From: Legionella genomosp. 1
GTDB lineage: Bacteria; Pseudomonadota; Gammaproteobacteria; Legionellales; Legionellaceae
Direction of reading: 5' to 3'
Length of the DNA: 28,492 bases
Assembly: GCA_945865355.1 (NCBI GenBank)
Contig: CAMBDN010000005.1
Location: 1 to 28,492, forward strand
Shown here piece by piece: positions 8,282-16,201 of the stretch. The position numbers were made by a program, and so were the translations under genes. Positions within the stretch are counted from its first letter, which is position 1. Each line of letters begins with the position of its first letter. The notes under the pieces are model-generated. The model was given only the letters and a program-made list of their open reading frames with translations, was not told where the DNA came from and did no database searches.

Positions 8282-8881
8282 ATGAGTGAACAGACACCAA
8301 AAGATTGGAAAAAATTCAAAGAAGAGAACGAAATACAGGATAACTTGGAACTGGATGCTGAATTTGATGACGTCGAGGAGCTTGATGCTAATAGCAATGC
8401 ACTTGAGCATCCTTCTTATCCTGATTTGGAAGAAAAATTGACTTTGGCCGAACAAAAAGCACATGAAAACTGGGAAAAATCGGTGCGGGCGATGGCTGAA
8501 TTAGATAATGTGCGCCGTCGTGCGGAACGTGATGTTGCCAATGCTCATCGTTATGGCTTAGAAAAATTAATTAGTTCGCTGCTCCCTGTGGTTGATAGCT
8601 TAGAACAGGCGCTCCAACTGGCAACTCAACATGCTGATACGGCGATGCAGGAAGGCCTTGGGTTGACCATGAAATTATTTGTTGACGTTCTTGAGAAATT
8701 TGATGTGCAACAGCTCGATCCACAAGGCGCGGCTTTTGATCCTCAACAACATGAGGCTATGTCTATCCAAGAATCAGCCGATGTGCCGCATAATGCTGTC
8801 ATCGCTGTATTCCAAAAAGGGTATGTATTGAATGATCGGGTTATTCGTCCAGCACGAGTAATTGTAGCGAAAGGGAAGTAG
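8282..8881 (+). CDS. grpE: Nucleotide exchange factor GrpE
   Basis: GrpE is the cytoplasmic exchange factor that releases ADP from DnaK and acts as the thermosensor of the DnaK system. The sequence shows an acidic N-terminal tail and a long helical stretch (LEEKLTLAEQKAHENWEKSVRAMAELDNVRRR). The family block follows (RAERDVANAHRYGLEKLISSLLPVVDSLEQAL), and the C-terminal beta domain ends NDRVIRPARVIVAKG. An in-frame GTG at 8273 would add three residues, but a GGAG at 8270-8273 is correctly spaced only for ATG 8282. This gives 199 residues, against ~197 in E. coli. It is the first gene of the grpE-dnaK-dnaJ cluster and is preceded by a candidate heat-shock promoter. Confidence 0.97.
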   Translation: MSEQTPKDWKKFKEENEIQDNLELDAEFDDVEELDANSNALEHPSYPDLEEKLTLAEQKAHENWEKSVRAMAELDNVRRRAERDVANAHRYGLEKLISSLLPVVDSLEQALQLATQHADTAMQEGLGLTMKLFVDVLEKFDVQQLDPQGAAFDPQQHEAMSIQESADVPHNAVIAVFQKGYVLNDRVIRPARVIVAKGK

Positions 8882-8884
8882 CCC

Positions 8885-8912
8885 CTTGAAATTATGATTT
8901 AAACCCCCATAT
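8885..8912 (+). promoter_or_regulatory. Consensus sigma-32 heat-shock promoter of dnaK
   Basis: CTTGAAA (8885-8891), 13 bp, then CCCCATAT (8905-8912) is a full match to the classical RpoH consensus CTTGAAA-N13-15-CCCCATNT. It begins 3 bp after the grpE stop and lies about 47 nt before the dnaK ATG. dnaK therefore has its own heat-shock start in addition to read-through from grpE. Confidence 0.9.
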
Positions 8913-8958
8913 GAAAAATATTGCAGAATAACCAACTTAATTGGAGCAAGAGAAAAAA

Positions 8959-10890
8959 ATGGCAAAAATTATCGGAATTGACTTAGGCACAACAAACTCC
9001 TGCGTTGCAGTGATGGAAGGTGATAAACCTCGCGTCATAGAAAACAGTGAAGGGCATCGTACGACGCCTTCTATCGTCGCATACAGTAATGATGGAGAAG
9101 TCTTAGTTGGTCAAGCTGCCAAACGCCAGGCGGTGACAAATCCAGACAACACTTTATATGCAATTAAGCGCCTGATTGGCCGTCGTTTTGATGATCAAAT
9201 TGTGCAAAAAGATATTAAAATGGTGCCATACAAGATTGTTAAAGCCGATAATGGTGATGCTTGGGTGCGTGTGAACACAGAAGATAAGGCGCCACCGCAG
9301 ATTTCAGCGGAAGTCTTACGAAAAATGAAAAAGACCGCTGAAGATTATTTGGGTCACGAAGTAACTGAGGCGGTTATTACGGTTCCCGCGTATTTCAATG
9401 ACTCGCAACGACAAGCGACGAAGGACGCTGGTCGGATTGCAGGCTTAGAAGTTAAACGCATTATCAATGAGCCAACCGCTGCGGCTCTTGCTTATGGCAT
9501 GGATAAGAAACGCGGAGATTCCGTTATCGCTGTTTATGACTTAGGTGGTGGCACATTTGATATATCAATTATTGAAATAGCTGAAGTAGATGGTGAACAT
9601 CAATTTGAAGTGTTGGCTACCAATGGTGATACATTCCTCGGCGGGGAAGATTTTGACTTAGCACTCATTGAATATCTTGCTTCTGAATTCAAAAAAGATT
9701 CTGGCATTGACTTGCATAATGATCCATTGGCACTGCAACGTCTTAAAGAGGCCGCAGAAAAAGCGAAAATTGAACTGTCATCTGCGCAACAAACAGACGT
9801 TAATTTACCTTATATAACGGCTGATGCTTCAGGTCCCAAGCACTTAAATATAAAATTGACCCGAGCTAAGTTGGAGTCCCTGGTAGAGAAACTGGTAGAG
9901 CGCACTGTTGAGCCTTGTAAGATAGCACTAAAAGATGCTGGTTTAACCGTTGGGCAAATCAATGAGGTTATCTTGGTTGGTGGTCAAACTCGGATGCCGA
10001 TGGTACAAAAAATAGTAGAGGAATTCTTTGCTAAAGAACCACGAAAAGATGTTAATCCAGATGAAGCGGTTGCAGTGGGTGCGGCGATTCAAGCGGCTGT
10101 TCTTTCTGGTGAGGTGAAAGATATTCTTTTGCTTGATGTGACACCACTATCGCTAGGGATTGAAACACTGGGTGGAGTCATGACCAAGCTGATTGAGAAA
10201 AACACCACCATTCCTACGAAAGCCAATCAAGTCTTTTCTACGGCTGATGACAATCAAACCGCAGTGACTGTCCATGTATTGCAAGGTGAGCGTGAACAAG
10301 CTTCAGCTAATAAGTCACTAGGGCGTTTTGATTTGAGTGATATTCCTTCAGCACCTCGTGGCGTACCACAAGTTGAAGTGACATTTGATATCGATGCTAA
10401 TGGTATTTTGAATGTTTCTGCGAAGGATAAAGCGACAGGCAAGGCGCAATCGATTGTGATTAAAGCATCAAGTGGTTTGAGTGATGAAGAAGTTGATTCG
10501 ATGGTTAAGGATGCAAAAGCTCATGCTGATGAAGATAAAAAATTCAAGGAGTTAGCTGAACTTCGTAATCAAGCGGACAGTTTAATTCACAATAGTGAAA
10601 AGTCACTGAAAGATTTGGCGACAGAATTGTCTGACGGCGAGAAAACGGGTATTGAAACGGCTATTGCTGAATTAAAAGAAGCAGTGAAAGGCAATGATAA
10701 GGCTCAAATTGAGAGTAAGTTGAGCGTGTTGACTGACGCATCAGCTAAAATGGCTGAACGCATTTATGCGAAAAAATCAGCCGAAGGTCAGGCTCAAAAT
10801 GGAGCTGAGCCACAACAAGAATCTACTAAGCAAGATGAGAGTGTTGTGGATGCTGAGTTTGAAGAAGTTAAGGATGATGAAAAGAAATAA
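8959..10890 (+). CDS. dnaK: Chaperone DnaK (Hsp70)
   Basis: DnaK is the ATP-dependent Hsp70 chaperone of the cytoplasm, working with DnaJ and GrpE. The start MAKIIGIDLGTTNSCVAV is the family signature. The phosphate loops IAVYDLGGGTFDISII and VILVGGQTRMPMVQ, the linker DILLLDVTPLSLGIE and the C-terminal substrate-binding region are all present. The end VVDAEFEEVKDDEKK is the usual acidic tail. A TTG at 8941 is in frame and would add six residues. ATG 8959 is preferred on homology and on the GGAG/AAGAG elements at 8943-8952, giving 643 residues. It sits 77 bp after grpE with a perfect heat-shock promoter between them. A G/C-rich palindrome and a strong terminator follow, separating it from dnaJ. 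Confidence 0.99.
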   Translation: MAKIIGIDLGTTNSCVAVMEGDKPRVIENSEGHRTTPSIVAYSNDGEVLVGQAAKRQAVTNPDNTLYAIKRLIGRRFDDQIVQKDIKMVPYKIVKADNGDAWVRVNTEDKAPPQISAEVLRKMKKTAEDYLGHEVTEAVITVPAYFNDSQRQATKDAGRIAGLEVKRIINEPTAAALAYGMDKKRGDSVIAVYDLGGGTFDISIIEIAEVDGEHQFEVLATNGDTFLGGEDFDLALIEYLASEFKKDSGIDLHNDPLALQRLKEAAEKAKIELSSAQQTDVNLPYITADASGPKHLNIKLTRAKLESLVEKLVERTVEPCKIALKDAGLTVGQINEVILVGGQTRMPMVQKIVEEFFAKEPRKDVNPDEAVAVGAAIQAAVLSGEVKDILLLDVTPLSLGIETLGGVMTKLIEKNTTIPTKANQVFSTADDNQTAVTVHVLQGEREQASANKSLGRFDLSDIPSAPRGVPQVEVTFDIDANGILNVSAKDKATGKAQSIVIKASSGLSDEEVDSMVKDAKAHADEDKKFKELAELRNQADSLIHNSEKSLKDLATELSDGEKTGIETAIAELKEAVKGNDKAQIESKLSVLTDASAKMAERIYAKKSAEGQAQNGAEPQQESTKQDESVVDAEFEEVKDDEKK

Positions 10891-10921
10891 TCGTATTTTG
10901 GAATCGTATGTTTAATGATAG

Positions 10922-10957
10922 CCCCTCACCATCTCTCCTTGGGGCGAGGGTGAGGGG
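10922..10957. repeat. G/C-rich palindrome in the dnaK 3' region
   Basis: Perfect 9-bp arms CCCCTCACC (10922-10930) and GGTGAGGGG (10949-10957) surround an 18-bp loop that itself has partial symmetry. Such CCCCTCACC/GGTGAGGGG units recur as intergenic repeats in many proteobacterial genomes. It may stabilise the dnaK mRNA end. It is not followed by a T-run, so I do not call it a terminator. Confidence 0.55.
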
Positions 10958-10997
10958 GCATTAGCCATTACACCATACGATAAAAAGACTCAAGGTC

Positions 10998-11028
10998 GGG
11001 GCGTTTTGCAACGCCCCATTTTCATTTT
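10998..11028 (+). terminator. Rho-independent terminator between dnaK and dnaJ
   Basis: A perfect 8-bp stem GGGGCGTT (10998-11005) / AACGCCCC (11010-11017) with loop TTGC is followed by ATTTTCATTTT. The dnaJ start is only 20 nt beyond, so this should reduce dnaJ expression relative to dnaK rather than abolish it. No separate dnaJ promoter is obvious. Confidence 0.8.
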
Positions 11029-11047
11029 AAAGTAGCGTGAGTATGCA

Positions 11048-12181
11048 ATGCAGCAGGATTATTATGAACTTCTAGGCGTTAGTCGCAACGCCGATGAAGC
11101 TGAAATCAAAAAAGCCTATCGTAAATTAGCGATGAAACATCATCCTGACCGTAATCCCGATAGCAAAGAAAGTGAAGAAAAATTCAAAGAAATACAAAAA
11201 GCGTATTCCGTGCTATCTGATCAAAAAAAACGTGCTGCATATGATCAATTTGGTCATGCTGGTGTTGATGCCTCTATGGGCGGTGGTGGCCCTGGTGGAT
11301 TCGGTGGGTTTGGGGACGTTTTTGAAGATATTTTTGAAAATATTTTCTCCGGTGGTCGTCGGCAACAACAGAGTCAGTCCCGTGGTCAGCATGGTGCTGA
11401 TTTGCAATACAATGTGCAGTTGACATTAGAAGAAGCCGCTCACGGAAAACAAATTGAAATCACCGTACCGCGCCATACCAGTTGTAAAACATGCGATGGA
11501 AGTGGTGCTAAAAAAGGTACTAAACCTAAGAAATGTGATACTTGCGATGGTATTGGCCAAGTGCGTATTCAACAAGGGTTTTTCTCTATTCAACAAACTT
11601 GCCCAAATTGTCGGGGTGAAGGTCGCGTTATTACTGATCCCTGTGGTGGTTGCCATGGTCAGGGGCGTGTGCGTGAAAACAAAAATTTAACGGTTAAAAT
11701 ACCAGCCGGCGTAGACAACGGTGATCGCGTCCGTTTAAGTGGTGAGGGGGAAGCCGGTACTCATGGTGGATCCGCTGGTGATTTGTACGTACAAGTTGCT
11801 GTTAAACCTCATACTATTTTTGAGCGCCATGAAAGTGATTTGCATTGTGAAGTTCCAATCAGTTTCGTTACAGCAACGTTAGGTGGATCGATAGAGGTAC
11901 CTACTTTAGAGGGACGGGTTACGTTGAAGATTCCGCCTGAAACACAAACGGGCAAATCATTTCGCTTACGCGGTAAAGGTGTGAAATCAGTGCGAGGTTA
12001 TGCCACAGGTGATTTGTTGTGTAGGGTCGCTGTAGAAACCCCGGTCAATTTGTCGCGAGAACAAAAAGATCTATTGACAAACTTGCAGGACTCATTAGAG
12101 AAAGGAAAAAGCACCCACTCACCGCGCTCGAGTTCATGGTTTGATGGTGTTAAGAAGTTTTTTGAGGACATGAAATTTTAA
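11048..12181 (+). CDS. dnaJ: Chaperone DnaJ (Hsp40)
   Basis: DnaJ delivers unfolded substrates to DnaK and stimulates its ATPase. Domains in order: J domain (residues 1-70) with HPD at 32-34, and a Gly/Phe-rich region (about 74-92). Next is the zinc-finger domain with four C-x-x-C-x-G-x-G repeats (CKTCDGSG, CDTCDGIG, CPNCRGEG, CGGCHGQG). The C-terminal domains contain DLYVQVAVKPHTIFERHESDL. At 377 residues it is the standard full-length type I DnaJ. The ATG at 11048 follows a GTGAG element. It completes the grpE-dnaK-dnaJ chaperone cluster. It lies just downstream of a strong hairpin terminator, so its expression probably depends on partial read-through. Confidence 0.98.
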   Translation: MQQDYYELLGVSRNADEAEIKKAYRKLAMKHHPDRNPDSKESEEKFKEIQKAYSVLSDQKKRAAYDQFGHAGVDASMGGGGPGGFGGFGDVFEDIFENIFSGGRRQQQSQSRGQHGADLQYNVQLTLEEAAHGKQIEITVPRHTSCKTCDGSGAKKGTKPKKCDTCDGIGQVRIQQGFFSIQQTCPNCRGEGRVITDPCGGCHGQGRVRENKNLTVKIPAGVDNGDRVRLSGEGEAGTHGGSAGDLYVQVAVKPHTIFERHESDLHCEVPISFVTATLGGSIEVPTLEGRVTLKIPPETQTGKSFRLRGKGVKSVRGYATGDLLCRVAVETPVNLSREQKDLLTNLQDSLEKGKSTHSPRSSSWFDGVKKFFEDMKF

Positions 12182-12225
12182 GGGTCTAAACGATGGTCTG
12201 TTGACAATTGCTCGATGCAACCGCT

Positions 12226-12296
12226 GCGCATATTCCTGCTAGCAGCGGTCCACAGATAACCACAACTATTCCTTTCAATCACAGCGAAATATGCGC
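12226..12296. repeat. Inverted repeats in the carA leader
   Basis: GCGCATATT (12226-12234) and AATATGCGC (12288-12296) are perfect 9-base inverted arms 53 bp apart. A second nested hairpin, ACCGCTG...CAGCGGT, spans 12220-12249. They lie in the 187-bp gap between dnaJ and carA and could be regulatory or part of a dnaJ terminator. No T-run follows. Confidence 0.35.
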
Positions 12297-12368
12297 TACA
12301 ATTAGCGGCTTTTAGCATAAGGTAGCTGGCTCCAAAAACACCATCCCAATCATTTAAAGAGTGATGTA

Positions 12369-13484
12369 ATGACCAATAAACCCGCAATATTAGTTCTCGC
12401 TGACGGCACTGTTTTAGAGGGTGTATCCGTAGGTGCTAAAGGTGAAGGCGTGGGGGAGTTGGTTTTTAATACGGCCATGACGGGTTATCAGGAAATGCTG
12501 ACCGATCCATCCTATGCTCGACAAATTATCACATTAACAACGGCACATGTCGGTAATACCGGTTGTAATCTTGATGATATGGAATCGTCTAGAGTTTGGG
12601 CAACAGGTTTGGTCATGCGTGACTGTGTTTCACGGCCCAGCAATTACCGCTCAACAATGCCATTACCGGATTGGTTAAAAAAGCATGGTGTCGTTGCCAT
12701 CGCTGGTATTGATACTAGACAACTTACCCTTCGCTTGCGTGAGCAAGGCGCTATTGGTGCTTGCATTACCACTAATGTTACACAAGTTGAAAAAGCGCGC
12801 GCAATGGCCGAAGCGTTTGGTGGTCTTGCGGGAGCCGACTTAGCGCGCGTTGTTTCTCGGCAAACAATTGAGCGCTGGCATGAGGGGCGTGGTGAGTGGG
12901 GGAAGCGATCCAAACCATTAAAATTTCATGTTGTGGTCTATGATTTTGGCGTAAAGCATACCATTTTGCGGATTCTTCACGATTTGGGTTGTCACTTAAC
13001 GTTGGTCCCTGCGCAAACGTCAATGGAAGCAGTGATGGCACTGAACCCTGATGGTGTTTTTTTATCAAATGGGCCCGGTGATCCTGAAGCATGTGATTAC
13101 GCTATTCGTGCAGTTGTTGAATTTTTAAATGCCGGTGTGCCGATATTTGGTATTTGCTTGGGGTTTCAAATTTTGGGATTAGCCTGCGGGGCTCGGTCAC
13201 TTAAAATGAAATTTGGGCACCATGGAGCAAACCATCCCGTTATTGAGTTGGGCGGCAAGAAGCGTGTATTTATTACTAGCCAAAATCATGGTTTTGCCAT
13301 TGATGAGGCGACGTTGCCAGATGACTTACTGGCCACGCATCGTTCCTTGTTTGATCACAGTTTGCAGGGGATTAGGCATCGAGATAAACCAGCGTTTGGT
13401 TTTCAGGGGCATCCAGAAGCAAGTCCCGGTCCTCACGATCTTGAAGATATTTTTTTAGAATTTATGAAGCTAATGACGAAATAA
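12369..13484 (+). CDS. carA: Carbamoyl-phosphate synthase small (glutaminase) subunit
   Basis: CarA hydrolyses glutamine and passes ammonia to CarB for carbamoyl-phosphate synthesis, which feeds pyrimidines and arginine. The N-terminal domain starts ILVLADGTVLEG and contains ELVFNTAMTGYQEMLTDPSY. The class I glutamine amidotransferase domain starts near residue 185. It shows SNGPGDPE, the nucleophile Cys263 in GICLGFQILG, and His348/Glu350 in GHPEASPGPHD. The usual GICLGHQ is GICLGFQ here, a His to Phe change next to the nucleophile loop. The length is 371 residues, slightly shorter than E. coli (382). The start has an AAAGAG ribosome site. metK follows after 20 bp. The partner carB is not next to it but begins 7.1 kb downstream. 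Confidence 0.97.
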   Translation: MTNKPAILVLADGTVLEGVSVGAKGEGVGELVFNTAMTGYQEMLTDPSYARQIITLTTAHVGNTGCNLDDMESSRVWATGLVMRDCVSRPSNYRSTMPLPDWLKKHGVVAIAGIDTRQLTLRLREQGAIGACITTNVTQVEKARAMAEAFGGLAGADLARVVSRQTIERWHEGRGEWGKRSKPLKFHVVVYDFGVKHTILRILHDLGCHLTLVPAQTSMEAVMALNPDGVFLSNGPGDPEACDYAIRAVVEFLNAGVPIFGICLGFQILGLACGARSLKMKFGHHGANHPVIELGGKKRVFITSQNHGFAIDEATLPDDLLATHRSLFDHSLQGIRHRDKPAFGFQGHPEASPGPHDLEDIFLEFMKLMTK

Positions 13485-13504
13485 CACCAAGGAGTTTATG
13501 GAGA

Positions 13505-14653
13505 ATGAAATCTACACATGTATTTACTTCAGAGTCGGTATCAGAAGGTCACCCAGATAAAATAGCCGATCAAATTTCCGATGCAATATTGGATGCGATT
13601 TTAGCGCAAGATCCGCGTGCACGTGTGGCTTGTGAGACGTTTGTCAAAACAGGTATGGTATTAGTTGGTGGTGAGATCACGACAAATGCTTGGGTAGATG
13701 TTGAAGAAATTACCCGTGGCGTTATCAAAGATATCGGTTATAACAGTTCGGCGATGGGCTTTGATTGGGAATCCTGTGCGGTATTGTCTGCAATAGGTAA
13801 ACAGTCAACAGATATAGCGCAAGGCGTGGATAACCAAGAAACCAAGCAATTGGGTGCAGGAGATCAAGGCTTGATGTTTGGTTACGCTAGCCGTGAAACA
13901 GACGTGTTTATGCCTGCTCCAATCGCTTATTCGCATCGGCTTATGGAGCGGCAAGCTGAATTGCGCAAGAAAGGGACTCTGGCTTGGTTAAGACCCGATG
14001 CTAAATGTCAATTAACCTTGAACTACCGTGATGGTAAACCGGTCTCGGTTAATACCGTAGTCTTTTCAACGCAGCACGCACCAGACATTAGTTACAAGGA
14101 TTTGGTGGAAGCGGTGCGTGAAGAAATTATTAAACCGGTACTTCCCGCTGAATGGATGCTGCCAGAAACACGATATTTTATTAATCCAACAGGGCGATTT
14201 GTGATTGGCGGTCCTTTGGGTGATTGTGGTTTAACAGGCCGTAAAATTATTGTAGATACCTATGGTGGGATGGCTAGACATGGCGGCGGTTGCTTCTCAG
14301 GTAAAGATCCATCTAAAGTTGATCGATCAGCCGCTTATGCCGCACGACATGTCGCCAAAAACATTGTTGCGGCAGGTCTCGCTGATAAGTGTGAAATTCA
14401 GGTTTCATATGCGATAGGCGTGGCAGAACCAACGTCTATTTTTGTGGAAACCTTTGGTACTGGGCGTCTAGATGAATCAACCATCATCGATTTAATTCAT
14501 ACCCATTTTGATTTAACCCCACAAGGGATTATCAATTACCATGATTTACTGCGGCCAATCTACAGACGCACCGCAACTTACGGTCACTATGGTCGTGATG
14601 ATTTTCCATGGGAGCGCTTAGATAAAGTGGCTGAATTACAAAAAGCGATGTAG
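13505..14653 (+). CDS. metK: S-adenosylmethionine synthase
   Basis: MetK makes S-adenosylmethionine from methionine and ATP in the cytoplasm. Family motifs are FTSESVSEGHPDKIADQ at the N-terminus, GAGDQGLMFGYA (methionine/ATP site) and GGGCFSGKDPSKVDRSAAY (phosphate-binding loop). At 382 residues it is full length. The ATG at 13505 follows GGAG elements at 13491-13494 and 13500-13503. It is 20 bp after carA, so the two are probably co-transcribed. The downstream ahcY, which recycles the S-adenosylhomocysteine made from this product, is separated by a 175-bp gap holding a large inverted repeat. No SAM riboswitch fold was recognised upstream. Confidence 0.98.
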   Translation: MKSTHVFTSESVSEGHPDKIADQISDAILDAILAQDPRARVACETFVKTGMVLVGGEITTNAWVDVEEITRGVIKDIGYNSSAMGFDWESCAVLSAIGKQSTDIAQGVDNQETKQLGAGDQGLMFGYASRETDVFMPAPIAYSHRLMERQAELRKKGTLAWLRPDAKCQLTLNYRDGKPVSVNTVVFSTQHAPDISYKDLVEAVREEIIKPVLPAEWMLPETRYFINPTGRFVIGGPLGDCGLTGRKIIVDTYGGMARHGGGCFSGKDPSKVDRSAAYAARHVAKNIVAAGLADKCEIQVSYAIGVAEPTSIFVETFGTGRLDESTIIDLIHTHFDLTPQGIINYHDLLRPIYRRTATYGHYGRDDFPWERLDKVAELQKAM

Positions 14654-14675
14654 AGATCAACGGCGCCAAGTTGAG

Positions 14676-14767
14676 AATCCCTCCCTTTGAAAAAGGGAGG
14701 TTAGGAGGGATTTGTTAAATGCATTTAAAAAATCCCCCTTTGTCCCCTTTTTCAAAGGGGGACATTC
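14676..14767. repeat. About 90-bp inverted-repeat element (MITE/REP-doublet-like)
   Basis: Two imperfect arms of about 37-39 bp lie head to head around the perfect 14-bp palindrome TTAAATGCATTTAA (14715-14728). Both arms contain the core CTTTGAAAAAGGG, read on opposite strands, flanked by runs of C and G. Each arm is itself a hairpin. The layout fits a non-autonomous palindromic element inserted between metK and ahcY. In RNA it would form a strong structure that could attenuate or stabilise the transcript. No coding capacity or obvious target-site duplication is visible. Confidence 0.75.
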
Positions 14768-14828
14768 ATCATTGTGTTCTTAACGTAATGCCATTAATGA
14801 AGTTATAAATTTTAAAGGATAATTCATT

Positions 14829-16139
14829 ATGCTAGTCAAAGAAGTTGCTACAGATGTTGATTATAAAGTCGCTGACATATCACTTGCGGCGTGGGGACGA
14901 AAAGAAATTGCTATTGCAGAAACAGAAATGCCAGGCCTAATGGCATTACGACAAGAGTTTGGACATGCTAAGCCCTTGCGTGGCGCACGCATTGCTGGCT
15001 GTCTGCACATGACCATTCAAACAGCGGTTTTGATTGAGACACTACTTGCTTTGGGTGCAGATGTTAGGTGGTCTTCTTGCAACATATTCTCTACCCAAGA
15101 TCATGCTGCCGCAGCGATTGCAGCTACAGGTGTACCCGTTTTTGCTTGGAAAGGTGAAACAGAAGAGCAATATTGGTGGTGTGTTGAGAAAACAGTGCAT
15201 GGCCCTGATGGTTGGACACCCAATTTATTGTTGGATGATGGCGGTGATCTTACACAAATTATCCATGAAAAATACCCGCAGTTACTACAATCTATCAAAG
15301 GTGTTTCTGAAGAAACAACGACGGGTGTGGCTAGACTCTACGAAATGGCAAAAAATGGCCAGCTGAAAATGCCTGCGATTAATGTTAATGATGCCGTCAC
15401 AAAATCAAAATTTGATAATCTTTATGGTTGTCGCGAGTCATTATTGGATGGATTAAAGCGTGCAACGGACGTGATGGTGGCGGGTAAAGTTGCGCTGATT
15501 CTTGGTTATGGCGATGTGGGTAAAGGTTGTGCTCAAGCGTTACGTGGGCAGGGTGCGACGGTTTATATCGCTGAAATAGATCCTATTTGTGCGCTGCAAG
15601 CTGCGATGGAAGGCTATCGCGTGGTCACTTTGGATGATGTTGCTGAACAGGTGGATATCGTAGTGACTGCTACGGGTAACTTCCATGTGGTTTCGCATGC
15701 ACATATGCTACGTATGAAAAACCAAGCGATCTTATGCAATATAGGTCATTTTGATTCTGAAATTGATATCCAGAGCTTGCGTCAGTACGAGTGGGATAAT
15801 ATCAAACCACAGGTTGACCATGTGATTTTTCCCGATGGCAAACGCATTATTTTATTGGCTGAGGGGCGATTGGTTAACTTAGGTTGTGCAACGGGTCATC
15901 CAAGTTTTGTGATGTCAGCTTCATTTACCAACCAGGTTTTGGCGCAAATTGAGTTATTTCAACATACAGAGAAATATCAACATCAGGTCTATGTATTGCC
16001 AAAGCACCTTGACGAAAAGGTAGCCCATCTACATTTGGGGCGCATTGGTGCTAAGCTGACACAGTTGACTGCTGAGCAGGCGAAGTACATCGGTGTCAAT
16101 GTACAAGGTCCTTATAAGCCGGATCATTATCGTTATTAA
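14829..16139 (+). CDS. ahcY: Adenosylhomocysteinase (S-adenosylhomocysteine hydrolase)
   Basis: AhcY reversibly splits S-adenosylhomocysteine into adenosine and homocysteine with bound NAD, removing the product inhibitor of methyltransferases. Catalytic and substrate residues are in place: His60 (CLHMTIQTA), Asp140 (DDGGDLT), Glu161 (SEETTTG), and Lys192 and Asp196 (TKSKFDNLYGCRESL). The NAD fold has GYGDVGKG at 226-233 and the acidic strand end IAEIDP. The C-terminus ends PDHYRY, as is usual. The 436-residue length is that of the form lacking the ~40-residue insert of some bacteria. The AAAGGA ribosome site lies 9 nt before the ATG. With metK it forms the SAM use-and-recycle pair, and a strong terminator hairpin follows. 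Confidence 0.98.
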   Translation: MLVKEVATDVDYKVADISLAAWGRKEIAIAETEMPGLMALRQEFGHAKPLRGARIAGCLHMTIQTAVLIETLLALGADVRWSSCNIFSTQDHAAAAIAATGVPVFAWKGETEEQYWWCVEKTVHGPDGWTPNLLLDDGGDLTQIIHEKYPQLLQSIKGVSEETTTGVARLYEMAKNGQLKMPAINVNDAVTKSKFDNLYGCRESLLDGLKRATDVMVAGKVALILGYGDVGKGCAQALRGQGATVYIAEIDPICALQAAMEGYRVVTLDDVAEQVDIVVTATGNFHVVSHAHMLRMKNQAILCNIGHFDSEIDIQSLRQYEWDNIKPQVDHVIFPDGKRIILLAEGRLVNLGCATGHPSFVMSASFTNQVLAQIELFQHTEKYQHQVYVLPKHLDEKVAHLHLGRIGAKLTQLTAEQAKYIGVNVQGPYKPDHYRY

Positions 16140-16164
16140 GTCATTGGTCAAAATTATTTAACCA

Positions 16165-16201
16165 CTTAGCCGGTATGCAGCACAAGGTAATACCGGCTAA
16201 G
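16165..16201. terminator. Bidirectional terminator between ahcY and the efflux operon
   Basis: Perfect 12-bp arms CTTAGCCGGTAT (16165-16176) and ATACCGGCTAAG (16190-16201) have a 13-nt loop. The right arm includes the stop codon of the converging outer-membrane channel gene. Moderate T-rich stretches follow in both directions, so it can serve both genes. Confidence 0.75.

Noticed and set aside
8115..8300. 62-residue N-terminal extension of the DAHP synthase
   Set aside because: It would run across the grpE start and promoter. The family length and ribosome site fit ATG 8114.
8882..8958. CIRCE element upstream of dnaK
   Set aside because: No TTAGCACTC-N9-GAGTGCTAA repeat is present. The region instead holds a sigma-32 promoter.
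14654..14828. SAM or SAH riboswitch between metK and ahcY
   Set aside because: The structure is explained by a symmetric repeat element. No SAM-I/II or SAH riboswitch core was recognised by eye.
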